From positions 1-62,123 of the forward strand of contig CAMLHL010000007.1 in assembly GCA_946479855.1 (NCBI GenBank): a stretch of DNA of 62,123 nt. The letters run 5' to 3'. Positions 37,601 through 46,835 of the stretch are shown piece after piece; positions within the stretch are counted from its first letter, which is position 1, and each line of letters opens with the position of its first letter. The notes under the pieces are model-generated. The model did not search any database. It was not told the DNA's origin and saw only the letters and a list, made by a program, of their open reading frames with translations. The stretch comes from an uncultured Pseudomonadota bacterium (GTDB lineage: Bacteria; Pseudomonadota; Gammaproteobacteria; Burkholderiales; Rhodocyclaceae). Position numbers and translations under genes: made by a program.

Positions 37601-40147
37601 GGTTCGGCGCATCCGGACAGCATCGAAGGGCTGGAGACGGTTCGTCAGAGCATCATCACGCTGGAAGGCATGTTCGATGCGCTGGCCCGGCAGCGGGCTC
37701 CCGGCGACCAGCCACAGCTGATCGCCGCCCTCGACGACATTTTCCATCCGGCCCCGGTCGTCGAAGAAGTCGCGGCGCCGGCCAGTGCCGAAATCATCCC
37801 CCTGCATGCCGTCCCGTCCGGCATGGACGCCGAAAGACTGGCCGAGTCGGCGCCTGGCGCGGCGCAACCGCCTGCGCTGCCGCTGCTGAACGACGAGTTC
37901 GACGAGCAATTGCTGCCCATCTTCCTCGAAGAGGCAGCCGATCTGACGCGTGATCTGACGATGCAACTGCGCACCTGGCGCAACGATCTTGCCGGTGACA
38001 CGGCGCCGCATGCCATTGCCCGCCTGCTGCATACCTTCAAGGGCAGTGCGCGGATGGCCGGGGCGATGAATCTTGGCGAAGCGACTCACCTGCTCGAAGC
38101 GCGGGTGGAAGAAGCGATGCGTGGCGGGCAGACGACGCCGGCCTTCATCGAGGAAATCGAAGCGGGTTGCGACACCCTGACCCAGGTGGTTGAGCGTCTG
38201 CGTGCCGGACCGCAGGAAGAAACGGCGCCGGAAATTCCGGCGACGACCGCCGCCGATACGGGCGCCGTTGCGCCACTGGTCACGCCGCCCTTGCCGCAAG
38301 AAGGCGAGGCGGAAGGCGAGGCCGCTGGCCAGCGGGCGACCCTCCGGGTCAGGGCCGACCTGATCGACCGTCTGGTCAACGAGGCGGGCGAACTGTCCAT
38401 CGCCCGGACCCGGATCGAAGGCGAAATGCGCAGTCTCAAGAGCTCGCTGCTCGAACTGACGGAAAACGTCATTCGTCTGCGTCGCCAGTTGCGCGATATC
38501 GAAATTCAGGCCGAGACGCAGATCCAGGCCCGCGTCGCCCATACGCCGGAAGGCGAGAGCGATTTCGATCCGCTCGAACTGGACCGTTTCACGCGCTTCC
38601 AGGAACTGACCCGTTTCATGGCCGAGTCGGTCAATGACGTGGCGACGGTCCAGCAAAACCTTTTGAAGAATCTCGATGATGCCAATGCGGCGATTCTCGC
38701 GCAGTCCCGCCTGAATCGCAGCCTGCAGCAGGAGCTGATGGGCGTGCGCATGCTGCCCTTCGCCAGCCAGACCGAACGCCTCTATCGCATCGTTCGCCAG
38801 GCAGCCAAGGAAACCGGCAAGCGGGCCAATCTGGACATCGTCGGCGGCCAGGTCGATATCGACCGCTCGGTCCTCGACAAGATGCTGGCGCCGATCGAGC
38901 ACATGCTGCGCAATGCCGTCGCCCACGGTATCGAGAGTCGCGAGCAGCGGCTGGCGATGGGCAAGCCCGAGGCGGGTGAAATCGTCGTCAAGCTGGCCCA
39001 GGAAGGCAATGAAATCATCCTCACCATGTCCGATGATGGCAAGGGGCTGGATGCCCCGCGCATCCGGGCCCGGGCTGAGGCCATGGGGCTGCTTCAGCCG
39101 GGACAGACGGTCGACGAGGCTGCCTTGTTCGATTTCATCTTCCAGCCCGGTTTTTCGACGGCGAGCGAGCTGACCCAGCTGGCTGGTCGCGGCGTCGGGA
39201 TGGACGTCGTCAAGACCGAAGTCGCCGCCCTCGGCGGGCGTATCGAAATTCTGTCACAAGCCGGACAGGGGAGCACTTTCCGCCTCTACCTGCCGCTTAC
39301 CCTGGCGGTCACGCAGACGCTGCTGCTGCGCGTCGGCAGCCACGTCTATGCCATTCCCTCGACAATGATCGAACAGGTCATGGAAATGAAGGAAAAGGGA
39401 CTGGCCGCTATTCGCGAGCAGGGTGAAGTCGTGTGGCAGGGCAATCGCTATCCCTTCTATTTCCTGCCACATCTGCTTGGCGATGCCGCGGCCCTGCCCG
39501 AACAGCATCGCCAGTACTGGGTGCTGCTCCTGCGTTCCGGTTCGCAGCGCGTTGCCGTGCTGGTCGACGAACTCAAGGGCAACCAGGAAGTCGTCGTCAA
39601 GAATATCGGCGCCCAGCTGGCGCGGGTGGTCGGCATTGCCGGCGCGACGGTCCTTGGTGATGGCAACGTGGTGCTGATCCTGAATCCGGTGGCACTGGCC
39701 AGCCGGGCGCCGGTGGTCAATGTCCAGGCCAGCCTGCCGGCGGCACCGCAGCCGGTCGCACCCGAGGTCGCCGCGTTGCCGACGGTAATGGTGGTCGACG
39801 ATTCGCTGACCGTGCGCAAGATCACCAGCCGCCTGCTGATGCGCGAAGGCTATCAGGTCGTGCTGGCCAAGGACGGTGTTGATGCGCTCGAGCAACTGAT
39901 CGACGTGATGCCCGATGTCATCCTGTCCGATATCGAAATGCCGCGCATGGACGGCTTCGATCTGGTGCGCAACCTGCGTGCGGACGAACGCCTGCGCGAG
40001 TTGCCGGTCATCATGATCACCTCGCGGACGGCCGACAAGCACCGCAACTATGCGCTGGAAATCGGCGCCAACCATTATCTTGGCAAACCTTACGACGAAG
40101 TCGAGTTGTTGCGACTGGTCGCCGGCTACTGCCAAAAAGCCTCGTAA
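34637..40147 (+). CDS. chpA: Hybrid chemotaxis histidine kinase ChpA
   Basis: An 1836-residue CheA-like kinase, the largest gene here. Four Hpt-like regions are visible: a degenerate N-terminal one (HVHQVHGALAIVG, ~48), HTLKGSGRMVG (~724), HTLGGIAATVG (~957, altered) and HTFKGSARMAG (~1130). Acidic Pro/Glu linkers separate them. Then come a CheA dimerisation region, HATPase (NAVAHGIESREQR ~1425, GRGVGMDVVKTEV), a CheW domain and a C-terminal receiver (VMVVDDSLTVRK ~1717, LSDIEMPRMDG). It phosphorylates PilG/PilH. Fewer Hpt modules than Pseudomonas ChpA, otherwise standard. Confidence 0.96.
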   Translation: MMNAATEFDLGPLTWVKGEIDLALERAGEAFGLYVAGADVTQLKFCRTHVHQVHGALAIVGLDGITQVTESLEALLLAVEEARPVTDAQTVVPQVLAGIHLYLDELMAGEPNQPLRLLPVYLALAKARGLASARASDLFFPDISLRPPKRTANAVDLAPDQLHQLLKTERARYQKGLLRWLTKPAEAEAGRQMMLDALGNIEATQESQAARSFWWTAQAFIEALKDPAVSADGSVRQVSARIDQQIRRLLEGSNSLAERLMREALYHVAQASSGLSSMVSQAQSTFSLPSQLPGPTSISVAAPQDAVLRRLREALATTEEIWNKVCSGSAASLPGFAEQARTVTALTEEIAQTDLKRLGQGLAAVANWLTEDPSRYTDSVAMEVATAILLLQNAQEGFKRLGTDFAQQVDLMVARLYACIAGKPAADEALPLLDEMTRRAQEKLLISQVAREIQNNLAQVEQSLDAFFRDASPGQDLAPLDGPLKQIAGALAMLGHMGAAASVKACNEQIHRFAQPDAQPGPDDFEEIAQQLSLLGFFVDALPSGENDFEAFVARMQGGAKDIADTEKDSSVAAPAASVETELAQQTRETHALVEALKEAPEDEHLQQELKQNLQAIQQDADLVANHELVETAKAALEALKTGDLASEQVDAALAALKPQQPEALQPSAATLELAESTHEAIDAELLSIFLEEANEVLATMGEQTKILAVDPHNIEALTVIRRSTHTLKGSGRMVGLTDLGEAAWEVEQTLNLWLRQDQWATPELMRMIEAEHALFSDWVRYLEAGQGVAPDPRPLVALAAQLRGVEAPLVPALKTPVLPEPPVVPEETAPEISLSFEFPAIELSDEEIAEPPPVAEIVEEAPIEESAIELPELEPSPIEAAPPAVQEIAVPEMEVLRSTPENEEFSADTPPTVTASPTLYDIFREEARGHLQTLVDSYAALDANPTGATTFEMTRAAHTLGGIAATVGLMPLHHLAIALEHALLRRDGSAHPDSIEGLETVRQSIITLEGMFDALARQRAPGDQPQLIAALDDIFHPAPVVEEVAAPASAEIIPLHAVPSGMDAERLAESAPGAAQPPALPLLNDEFDEQLLPIFLEEAADLTRDLTMQLRTWRNDLAGDTAPHAIARLLHTFKGSARMAGAMNLGEATHLLEARVEEAMRGGQTTPAFIEEIEAGCDTLTQVVERLRAGPQEETAPEIPATTAADTGAVAPLVTPPLPQEGEAEGEAAGQRATLRVRADLIDRLVNEAGELSIARTRIEGEMRSLKSSLLELTENVIRLRRQLRDIEIQAETQIQARVAHTPEGESDFDPLELDRFTRFQELTRFMAESVNDVATVQQNLLKNLDDANAAILAQSRLNRSLQQELMGVRMLPFASQTERLYRIVRQAAKETGKRANLDIVGGQVDIDRSVLDKMLAPIEHMLRNAVAHGIESREQRLAMGKPEAGEIVVKLAQEGNEIILTMSDDGKGLDAPRIRARAEAMGLLQPGQTVDEAALFDFIFQPGFSTASELTQLAGRGVGMDVVKTEVAALGGRIEILSQAGQGSTFRLYLPLTLAVTQTLLLRVGSHVYAIPSTMIEQVMEMKEKGLAAIREQGEVVWQGNRYPFYFLPHLLGDAAALPEQHRQYWVLLLRSGSQRVAVLVDELKGNQEVVVKNIGAQLARVVGIAGATVLGDGNVVLILNPVALASRAPVVNVQASLPAAPQPVAPEVAALPTVMVVDDSLTVRKITSRLLMREGYQVVLAKDGVDALEQLIDVMPDVILSDIEMPRMDGFDLVRNLRADERLRELPVIMITSRTADKHRNYALEIGANHYLGKPYDEVELLRLVAGYCQKAS

Positions 40148-40149
40148 TT

Positions 40150-40183
40150 CCCGTCGACCGCAGGAATCCCTGCGGTCGACGGG
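40150..40183. terminator. Perfect 15-bp hairpin between convergent chpA and phr
   Basis: CCCGTCGACCGCAGG-AATC-CCTGCGGTCGACGGG starts 3 bases after the chpA stop and ends 2 bases from the phr stop. There is no plus-strand T tract immediately after it, so it may be a bidirectional attenuating hairpin. Its arms contain TGCGGTCGAC, the core of the recurrent intergenic motif. Confidence 0.6.
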
Positions 40184-40185
40184 TC

Positions 40186-41598
40186 TCAAAGTTCCTTTTT
40201 CACCACGGCATAGCGTGCCAGGGTCGCCTCGCGGGCAGCCGCGTGATCGACAATCGGCGCAGGATAGTCGCGGCCGATGACGATGCCCAGGGCTTGCTGC
40301 TCGGCGCTGCCGAGCCGCCACGGCGCGTGAATGTATTTGTCCGGCACCTTGGACAGTTCGGGGACGTAGCGCCGGATGAACCGGCCTTCGGGGTCGAACT
40401 TTTCCGACTGGGTGACCGGGTTGAAGATACGGAACCAGGGCTGGGCGTCGCAGCCGCTGGAGGCCGCCCACTGCCAGCCGCCGTTGTTGGCCGATAGATC
40501 GAAATCGTTGAGCTGCTCGGCGAAGTAACGTTCGCCGAGGCGCCAGTCGAGACCGAGATCCTTGCTCAGAAAGGAAGCGACAACCATGCGCAGGCGGTTG
40601 TGCATCCAGCCGCAGTGCTTTAGCTGGCGCATTGCGGCATCGACCAGTGGATAACCGGTGCGTCCTTCTTGCCAGGCGGCAAGCCCCTCCGGCCAGTCGG
40701 CCCAGCGAATGGCGTCGTATCGGGGCTTGAAGGCATGATCGACGACCTGCGGAAAGTGGTCGAGAATCATGAAATAAAAGTCACGCCAGATCAGCTCGCT
40801 GAGCCAGGCATCGGCCTGCCGCTGAAGTGCCTGGCCGACCAGTTCGCGGATCGACAGGGTGCCGAAGCGTAAATGAACCGACAGGTAGGAAACACCCTTG
40901 AGCGCCGGAAAGTCGCGCAATTTGCCGTAGCGCTCAATGCGTCCTTGGAGAAACTCCTCCCAGAGGGCGCGGGCTCCGGACATCCCCGGCCGGATGCCGA
41001 GTTCGGCCAGGTCGGTTGGCGCAAAGCCGATCTGCGCCAGATCGGGAACACCAACCAGGTGGCTACCGGCCAGGCGGCCGGCAGTGGGCCAGGGCGCATG
41101 GTCGGCGACGGTCAACCGCTTCAGCCAGGCGTTCTTGTAGGGAGTGAATACCGAGAATGGCTGGCCGGCTTGAGTCAGCACGTCGTCACCATCGAATACC
41201 GCCTGATCCTTGAAGGTCTGGAAGGCGATGCCCGCCCTCTGCAGGCTGCTGGCAACCAGCGCATCCCGGGCCTTGGCGGCGGGTTCGTAGTCACGGTTGG
41301 CAAAAACGGCCGTGGCTCCCAGTTCGCTGGCCAGGGCGGCGATTTCATCGGCGGCCCGGCCATGCCGGACGATGAGTCCACCGCCTCGGGCGCGCAGGGC
41401 GGCATCGAGTTCGAGCAGCGACTCATGGATAAAATGGACACGACGATCGTGGCGGTTTGGCAACCGATCGAGAATTTCCGTGTCGAAGATGAAGGCGCAA
41501 TATACCTGCTGTGCCTGGGTGAGGGCTGCGCTGAGTGCGGCATGATCGTGGTCGCGCAGGTCGCGGCGAAACCAGACTAGGGCTTTTTCTTGGTTCAT
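40186..41598 (-). CDS. phr: Deoxyribodipyrimidine photolyase
   Basis: A 470-residue class I cryptochrome/photolyase repairing cyclobutane pyrimidine dimers with light. The N-terminal antenna domain starts [18 protein letters not shown]. The FAD-binding C-terminal domain has [24 protein letters not shown] and [20 protein letters not shown], with the electron-transfer tryptophans. It is divergent from algH, with only 38 bases between starts. Confidence 0.96.
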   Translation of the reverse strand: MNQEKALVWFRRDLRDHDHAALSAALTQAQQVYCAFIFDTEILDRLPNRHDRRVHFIHESLLELDAALRARGGGLIVRHGRAADEIAALASELGATAVFANRDYEPAAKARDALVASSLQRAGIAFQTFKDQAVFDGDDVLTQAGQPFSVFTPYKNAWLKRLTVADHAPWPTAGRLAGSHLVGVPDLAQIGFAPTDLAELGIRPGMSGARALWEEFLQGRIERYGKLRDFPALKGVSYLSVHLRFGTLSIRELVGQALQRQADAWLSELIWRDFYFMILDHFPQVVDHAFKPRYDAIRWADWPEGLAAWQEGRTGYPLVDAAMRQLKHCGWMHNRLRMVVASFLSKDLGLDWRLGERYFAEQLNDFDLSANNGGWQWAASSGCDAQPWFRIFNPVTQSEKFDPEGRFIRRYVPELSKVPDKYIHAPWRLGSAEQQALGIVIGRDYPAPIVDHAAAREATLARYAVVKKEL

Positions 41599-41600
41599 GG

Positions 41601-41629
41601 TTGGTTTGTACCTTCCCGGCGATTAAAAT
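41601..41629 (+). promoter_or_regulatory. Promoter of algH with start codon at +1
   Basis: TTGGTT (41601-41606), a 17-bp spacer and TAAAAT (41624-41629). The algH ATG begins eight bases after the -10, where transcription should start, so the mRNA is probably leaderless. No Shine-Dalgarno precedes the ATG. Confidence 0.65.
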
Positions 41630-41636
41630 TCCAGTT

Positions 41637-42197
41637 ATGGACAACGTCAACCTGACCGACAACTTCCTCATCGCCATGCCGACGCTGGAAGACCCTTATT
41701 TTTCCAACGCCCTCGTTTACATCTGTGAGCATAACGAGAACGGGGCGCTGGGCATTATTGTCAATCGGCCGATCGACATGAATCTGGCCGGGTTGCTCGA
41801 AAAAATCGATATCAAGCTCGATGCCGAGGGGCTGGCCGATTTGCCGGTCTATTTTGGCGGTCCGGTCCAGCTCGATCGCGGCTTCGTGCTGCACCGCCCG
41901 ATCGGCCAGTGGCAGTCCACGCTCGCTGTCAATGCGGATGTCGGGCTGACCAGTTCGCGCGATGTGTTGAATTCGGTCGGCAGCGCCGGTCTGCCTTCCG
42001 AAATCATCGTTACACTCGGCTATGCCGGCTGGGATGCCGGCCAGCTCGAGGACGAACTGGCGCAGAACTCCTGGCTGACGGTGCCGGCCAAGGCCAGCAT
42101 CCTGTTCGATCTGCCGCCCGAGGAGCGCCTGCCGGCCGCCATGCAGAAACTTGGCATCAGCTTCACGCAACTCTCCGACGTGGCCGGGCACGCCTGA
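41637..42197 (+). CDS. algH: YqgE/AlgH family protein (UPF0301)
   Basis: A 186-residue protein of the AlgH/YqgE family, starting [41 protein letters not shown], here split by position: the [10 protein letters not shown] motif is at residues ~5-14 and GIIVNRP near 40. [16 protein letters not shown] is also conserved. Biochemical function is unresolved; it is nearly always next to ruvX. The start is set by the promoter and family alignment. It begins algH-ruvX-pyrR-pyrB-pyrC'. Confidence 0.94.
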   Translation: MDNVNLTDNFLIAMPTLEDPYFSNALVYICEHNENGALGIIVNRPIDMNLAGLLEKIDIKLDAEGLADLPVYFGGPVQLDRGFVLHRPIGQWQSTLAVNADVGLTSSRDVLNSVGSAGLPSEIIVTLGYAGWDAGQLEDELAQNSWLTVPAKASILFDLPPEERLPAAMQKLGISFTQLSDVAGHA

Positions 42198-42199
42198 GC

Positions 42200-42640
42200 G
42201 TGGGCACTGTCCTCGCCTTCGATTTCGGTGAAAAACGCATCGGCGTCGCCACCGGCGAAACCCTGCTCGGTAGCGCCCACCCGCTGACCGTCATCCACGC
42301 CGAATCGAACGACGATCGCTTTGCCGCCATCGGCAAGCTGGTCGCCGAATGGCAGCCGGAACAGCTGGTCGTCGGCCTGCCCACCCATGCCGATGGAACA
42401 CCGCACGAAATGACCCGTCTGGCGACCAAGTTCGCCGAACGCCTGAAAAAACGCTTCGCTCTGCCGGTGTCGTTCGCCGATGAACGCCTGACTTCGCTCG
42501 ATGCCGAAGCGCGCCTGCGCGAAACCGGTCGCAACAGCAAATCCGCCAAGCCGCTGCTCGACGCCGTGGCGGCCCAACTCATTCTCCAAACCTGGTTCGA
42601 AAGCCCGCACCATGTCACCCCTGCCCAACCCTCTGCCTGA
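42200..42640 (+). CDS. ruvX: Putative pre-16S rRNA nuclease YqgF/RuvX
   Basis: A 146-residue RNase H-fold nuclease for pre-16S 5'-end maturation. LAFDFGEKRIGVATGE at the N-terminus holds the first catalytic Asp, LVVGLPTHADGTPH the middle motif, and FADERLTSLDAEARL a later one, with the last Asp in LLDAVAAQLIL. It starts GTG two bases after algH and overlaps pyrR by 29 bases. Confidence 0.94.
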   Translation: MGTVLAFDFGEKRIGVATGETLLGSAHPLTVIHAESNDDRFAAIGKLVAEWQPEQLVVGLPTHADGTPHEMTRLATKFAERLKKRFALPVSFADERLTSLDAEARLRETGRNSKSAKPLLDAVAAQLILQTWFESPHHVTPAQPSA

Positions 42641-43121
42641 TGCCGAGGCCCAGTGTCGCCAGCTGGCCGACCTGATCCGCCCGCAACTCGCCAACAATCC
42701 CGCGCTGGTCGGTATTTTCAGCGGCGGCGCCTGGATTGCCGAGCGCCTCAAGGAACTGCTCGGCCTGACTGAAGAGATCGGCCTGATCGACGTTTCCTTC
42801 TACCGCGACGATTTTGCCGAGAAGGGCCTGCACCCGCAGTGCCGGCCAACGGTCATCCCCTTCGATGTCGAAGGCCGCCACATCATCCTCGTCGACGACG
42901 TGCTCTTCACCGGCCGTACGACCCGCGCAGCAATCAACGAACTGTTTGACTACGGCCGCCCGGCCTCCATCGCGCTGGCCGTACTCGCCGACCGCGGCGG
43001 GCGTGAATTGCCGATCGGCGCCAGCTACTGCGTTTGGGATATGGCGCTGGCCGATGGACAAAATCTGGTCCTTGCCCGCAACGACGACGGTCAACTCGCC
43101 TGGAGGCTGGAAAATGCATAA
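42612..43121 (+). CDS. pyrR: PyrR-type pyrimidine operon regulator/uracil phosphoribosyltransferase
   Basis: A 169-residue type I phosphoribosyltransferase. The PRPP-binding motif is [17 protein letters not shown] near residue 95. It precedes pyrB, as in many betaproteobacteria. In Gram-positives PyrR binds an mRNA attenuator; here no clear anti-terminator structure is visible, so the role may be UMP salvage. Start overlaps ruvX and end overlaps pyrB. Confidence 0.93.
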   Translation: MSPLPNPLPDAEAQCRQLADLIRPQLANNPALVGIFSGGAWIAERLKELLGLTEEIGLIDVSFYRDDFAEKGLHPQCRPTVIPFDVEGRHIILVDDVLFTGRTTRAAINELFDYGRPASIALAVLADRGGRELPIGASYCVWDMALADGQNLVLARNDDGQLAWRLENA

Positions 43122-44073
43122 CCCGCAGTTGAACAAGAATGGCGAACTGAGCCACCTGTTATCAATCGAAGGCCTGCCCAAGGCTATTCTGACCCAGATT
43201 CTCGACACTGCCGCCTCCTTCATGGAAGTGTCGGCCCGTGAAGTCAAGAAAGTGCCGCTGTTGCGCGGCAAGAGCGTCTTCAACCTGTTCTTCGAGAATT
43301 CGACGCGTACTCGCACGACCTTCGAAATTGCCGCCAAGCGACTGTCAGCCGATGTCATCAACCTCGACATCAACAAGTCGTCGGCCAGCAAGGGCGAGAC
43401 CCTGCTCGACACCATCGACAATCTGTGCGCCATGCACGCCAATCTGTTCGTCGTGCGCCATGCCTCGAGCGGCGCCCCGTACCTGATCGCCGAACATCTG
43501 CAACGGGTCGGCCGCGACGACATCCACGTCGTCAATGCCGGCGACGGGCGGCACGCCCATCCGACGCAGGGCCTGCTCGACATGTACACCATCCGTCATT
43601 ACAAGCAGGACTTCACGCAGCTGCGCGTCGCCATCGTCGGCGACATCCTGCACTCGCGCGTCGCCCGCTCCGATATCCATGCCCTGACCACGCTCGGTGT
43701 GCCGGAAGTCCGCGCCATTGGCCCGGAAACCCTGCTGCCCAAGCATCTCGACAAGCTCGGCGTGCATGTTTTTCACGACATGAACGAAGGCCTCAAGGAT
43801 GTCGACGTGGTGATCATGTTGCGCCTGCAGAACGAGCGGATGAACGGCGCGCTGTTGCCCTCGGCCGGCGAATATTTCCGCCACTACGGCCTGACACCGC
43901 AGAAGCTGGCGCTCGCCAAGCCCGACGCCATCGTCATGCACCCGGGGCCGATGAACCGCGGCGTCGAAATCCACTCGGCGGTGGCCGACGGATCGCAGGC
44001 CGTGATCCTGCCCCAGGTCACCTTCGGCATTGCCGTGCGCATGGCCGTCATGAGCATCGTTGCGGGGAATTGA
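43114..44073 (+). CDS. pyrB: Aspartate carbamoyltransferase catalytic subunit
   Basis: A 319-residue enzyme forming carbamoyl-aspartate in pyrimidine synthesis. The carbamoyl-phosphate loop [19 protein letters not shown] is near residue 57, [12 protein letters not shown] and [16 protein letters not shown] follow, and the aspartate-side loop is MLRLQNERM. No pyrI is present; instead it is followed by a dihydroorotase-like gene, the pattern where the inactive homologue forms a structural part of ATCase. Confidence 0.97.
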   Translation: MHNPQLNKNGELSHLLSIEGLPKAILTQILDTAASFMEVSAREVKKVPLLRGKSVFNLFFENSTRTRTTFEIAAKRLSADVINLDINKSSASKGETLLDTIDNLCAMHANLFVVRHASSGAPYLIAEHLQRVGRDDIHVVNAGDGRHAHPTQGLLDMYTIRHYKQDFTQLRVAIVGDILHSRVARSDIHALTTLGVPEVRAIGPETLLPKHLDKLGVHVFHDMNEGLKDVDVVIMLRLQNERMNGALLPSAGEYFRHYGLTPQKLALAKPDAIVMHPGPMNRGVEIHSAVADGSQAVILPQVTFGIAVRMAVMSIVAGN

Positions 44074-44076
44074 TCC

Positions 44077-45327
44077 ATGAATATCGAAATCACCAACGGC
44101 CGCGTAATTGATCCGAAAAACCGGGTCGACCGTAGCAAGGCCTCCCTCTTCATCGCCGACGGCAAGGTCGCCGGCATCGGCGAGGCACCGGCCGGCTTCG
44201 TCGCTGACCAGCACATCGATGCTGCCGGTTGCGTCGTTTGCCCCGGCCTGATCGACCTTGGCGCCCGGCTGAACAGTATCGAGGCCGAACTGGCCGCTGC
44301 GGTTGCCGGGGGGGTGACTTCGGTGGTTGTCCCGCCGGATGCTGATCCACCGCTCGACGAGCCGGAACTGGCCGACCGCCTGGTCCATCGTGGCGAAGAA
44401 ATCGGCAAGGCCCGGGTCCTGCCGCTCGGCGCCCTGACGCTCGGCCTCAAGGGCGAGCGCCTGGCCGAACTGGCCGGTCTGAAGAAGGCTGGCTGTGTCG
44501 CCTTTTCGCAGGCCAGCAAGCCGCTGATCGATACCGAGGCGCTGCTGCGTGCCATGGAATACGCCACAACGTTCGACTTTGCCATCTGGTTGCAACCGGA
44601 GGATTACTGGCTGTCGCGCAACGGTATCGCCCACGAAGGCGAGGTCGCCAGCCGCCTCGGTCTGGCCGGCATTCCGGTCGCTGCCGAAACCATCGCCATC
44701 GCCACCATCGTCCAACTGGTACGCGACACCGGCTGCCGCGTGCATCTGACCCGGATTTCCTCGGCGGCCGGCATGGCCCTGATCCAGCGCGCCCGGCACG
44801 ATGGCCTGCCGATCACCTGCGATGTTGGTATCCATCATCTGCTGCTGACCGAGAACGACATCGGCTTTTTCAACCCGCACGCCCGCTTCTGCCCGCCGCT
44901 GCGGGCACAAGGCGACCGTCAGGCACTGTCGGCCGCTGCGGCGGCCGGCCTCGCCGCGATCTGCTCCGACCACACGCCGGTTGGGGCCGACGACAAGCTG
45001 CTGCCCTTCGGCGAAGCCAAGCCTGGTGCCACTGGCCTCGAAGTTCTGCTGCCGCTGACCCTGAAATGGGCCGAGGCAGAAAAGGTCGATCTACCGACCG
45101 CGCTGGCCCGCATCACTGCGGCACCGGCCGAAGTGCTTGGCCTGGCCGGCGGCCAGCTGGCCATCGGGGCGGCGGCCGACGTCTGCATCTTCGATCCGGA
45201 AGCAACCTGGCAATTGACACCGGAAGCCTTGAAGAGCCGTGGCAAGAACTCGCCGTGGCAGGGCTACATGATGACCGGCCAGGTCAGGACTACGCTGGTC
45301 GGTGGCCGGATCGTCTATCAGGCTTAG
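44077..45327 (+). CDS. pyrX: Dihydroorotase-like protein, probably non-catalytic (PyrC' / PyrX)
   Basis: A 416-residue amidohydrolase homologue. The metal-binding H-x-H after the first strand, normally in D-x-H-x-H, is replaced: PGLIDLGARLN has neither histidine. Later ligand-like residues partly remain (CRVHLTRIS, CDVGIHHLLL, CSDHTPVG). This matches inactive pseudo-dihydroorotases that assemble with PyrB in Pseudomonas and relatives. A true pyrC must lie elsewhere. It ends the pyrimidine operon before a terminator. Confidence 0.88.
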   Translation: MNIEITNGRVIDPKNRVDRSKASLFIADGKVAGIGEAPAGFVADQHIDAAGCVVCPGLIDLGARLNSIEAELAAAVAGGVTSVVVPPDADPPLDEPELADRLVHRGEEIGKARVLPLGALTLGLKGERLAELAGLKKAGCVAFSQASKPLIDTEALLRAMEYATTFDFAIWLQPEDYWLSRNGIAHEGEVASRLGLAGIPVAAETIAIATIVQLVRDTGCRVHLTRISSAAGMALIQRARHDGLPITCDVGIHHLLLTENDIGFFNPHARFCPPLRAQGDRQALSAAAAAGLAAICSDHTPVGADDKLLPFGEAKPGATGLEVLLPLTLKWAEAEKVDLPTALARITAAPAEVLGLAGGQLAIGAAADVCIFDPEATWQLTPEALKSRGKNSPWQGYMMTGQVRTTLVGGRIVYQA

Positions 45328-45364
45328 GCGACTGCACCCGGGCGGCTGTCGCTAGCCAGCAAGT

Positions 45365-45387
45365 ACGGCGGGTTATCCCGCCGTTTT
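45365..45387 (+). terminator. Terminator after pyrC'
   Basis: Stem ACGGCGGG-TTAT-CCCGCCGT followed by TTT, 37 bases after the stop. The T run is short, so efficiency may be moderate. The remaining 176 bases up to the bestrophin start hold no clear gene. Confidence 0.75.
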
Positions 45388-45563
45388 CATGTGTCTGCCC
45401 GAGACGGAACGGCCTCGATTCCAAATAGCTGCGGCTGGCGCCAGAGATCGCCAAAGCGGGCCATTTCCAGGCGGGGCGCCGCGAACTGCTGTTACGTTTA
45501 TTCCACAGACCTGGGTGTTGGTTGGCTGAGAAAATTGCGCCCCCATTCCATTCTGCCGCTGCC

Positions 45564-46475
45564 GTGATCGTTCGCCCTCGCCCCCACTGGATTCGCCTGT
45601 TATTTGTTCGTCGCGGTTCGCTGCTGCATCGAATTTTGTCCCAGCAGCTGTTCATTTTTGCCCTCTCCTTGGGCGTTGTTTTCATGCATGGCAGCGTATT
45701 CCACTGGAAGGTCACGCTGACCTCTGGGCCCTTTTCACTGATGGGCGTCGCCCTGGCAATTTTTCTCGGTTTCCGGATCAACGCCAGTTATGACCGTTAC
45801 TGGGAGGCGAGAAAGCACTGGGGCGCTGTGCTGGTTGAAGTTCGGAATATTGCGCGGAAGGTGATGTCAGCACTCGGCGATACCGAGTTGGCGCGGCCAT
45901 TGGTCCATGCTTTGATCGGCTTTGCTGCGGCCATGCGGAATCAATTGCGCGGAGAGGTGGTGCGGACGGATACGCAGGATGTTCTGCCGGCAGATTTGTT
46001 GAAAGAACTGGATAGCGCCCGATTCCCGCCGACCCTCGTATTGTTGTGGCTCGGGCGATGGATTCACGAGCGCCGCGAAGAAGGGGGCCTGGAGGCGATT
46101 CAGGTACTGTCGCTAGAGGAATCGCTGGACAAGCTTTCCAACGCCTTGGGCAGTTGTGAACGGATAGCCGGCACGCCATTACCTTTTACCTATTCGGTCA
46201 TTCTTCATCGCAGCGCATACCTTTACTGCATGCTTCTGCCCTTCGGTCTGGTGGATGTCGTTGGCGTGATGACGCCGCTTGTCGTCACTTTTATTTCCTA
46301 TACCTTTTTTGCGCTGGAAGCGCTCAGTGACGAAATCGAAGAGCCCTTTGGCCGGGCGCCGAACGATCTTGCACTGGATGCCATGGTGGTCAATATCGAG
46401 TCGACCCTGAGGGAAATGCTGGGAGAGCCTCTCCCGGCGCCAAAACTCCCGGACAGAAACTTCGTTCTGAATTGA
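45564..46475 (+). CDS. Bestrophin-family ion channel (UPF0187)
   Basis: A 303-residue membrane protein. The N-terminus VIVRPRPHWIRLLFVRRGS, central FLGFRINASYDRYWEARKHWG and C-terminal EIEEPFGRAPNDLALD are diagnostic of bacterial bestrophins, pentameric anion or cation channels. GTG at 45564 gives the canonical N-terminus; a TTG 14 codons upstream is an alternative. It is isolated between the pyr operon terminator and convergent DUF167. Confidence 0.92.
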   Translation: MIVRPRPHWIRLLFVRRGSLLHRILSQQLFIFALSLGVVFMHGSVFHWKVTLTSGPFSLMGVALAIFLGFRINASYDRYWEARKHWGAVLVEVRNIARKVMSALGDTELARPLVHALIGFAAAMRNQLRGEVVRTDTQDVLPADLLKELDSARFPPTLVLLWLGRWIHERREEGGLEAIQVLSLEESLDKLSNALGSCERIAGTPLPFTYSVILHRSAYLYCMLLPFGLVDVVGVMTPLVVTFISYTFFALEALSDEIEEPFGRAPNDLALDAMVVNIESTLREMLGEPLPAPKLPDRNFVLN

Positions 46476-46538
46476 CCCGGTTCAGCACCATCCGCTCTAC
46501 GGGGGCGGGCGCAGCGTATGGAAAAAGACGGAAAGCGG

Positions 46539-46835
46539 CTAGTTTCCGTGCGCCATGGCCTCGATTGACGAGACCGTCGCTCCCTGCACTTCCAGAACCT
46601 TGCGCCGGGACGTCTGGCCGCTTTTCAGATGGACGGCAGATCTGGCCAGGCCCAGCGTTTCGGCGACGAAGCGGATCAATGCCTCATTTGCCTTGCCGTC
46701 GACCGGCGGTGCGGCGAGACGGATTTTCAGCGCATCGCCATGCCGCCCGGCAAATTCGGTTTTCTTGGCGCCGGGCTGGATGTGCAGGGTCAGCGTGATG
46801 CGGCCGTCGGCGGCCTGTCGGAACCAGTCGCTCAC
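46539..46835 (-). CDS. DUF167/UPF0235 family protein (YggU-like)
   Basis: A 98-residue cytoplasmic protein with ITLTLHIQPGAKKTEFAG, DALKIRLAAPPVDGKANEAL and VHLKSGQTSRRKVLEV, all hallmarks of DUF167. It starts GTG within the yggT stop (GTGA), so translation is coupled. It is last in yggS-proC-yggT-DUF167. Function unknown. Confidence 0.92.
   Translation of the reverse strand: MSDWFRQAADGRITLTLHIQPGAKKTEFAGRHGDALKIRLAAPPVDGKANEALIRFVAETLGLARSAVHLKSGQTSRRKVLEVQGATVSSIEAMAHGN

Noticed and set aside
36347..38926. 859-codon minus-strand open frame inside chpA
   Set aside because: It mirrors the ChpA coding sequence, has no recognisable domain and its composition is that of an antisense frame.
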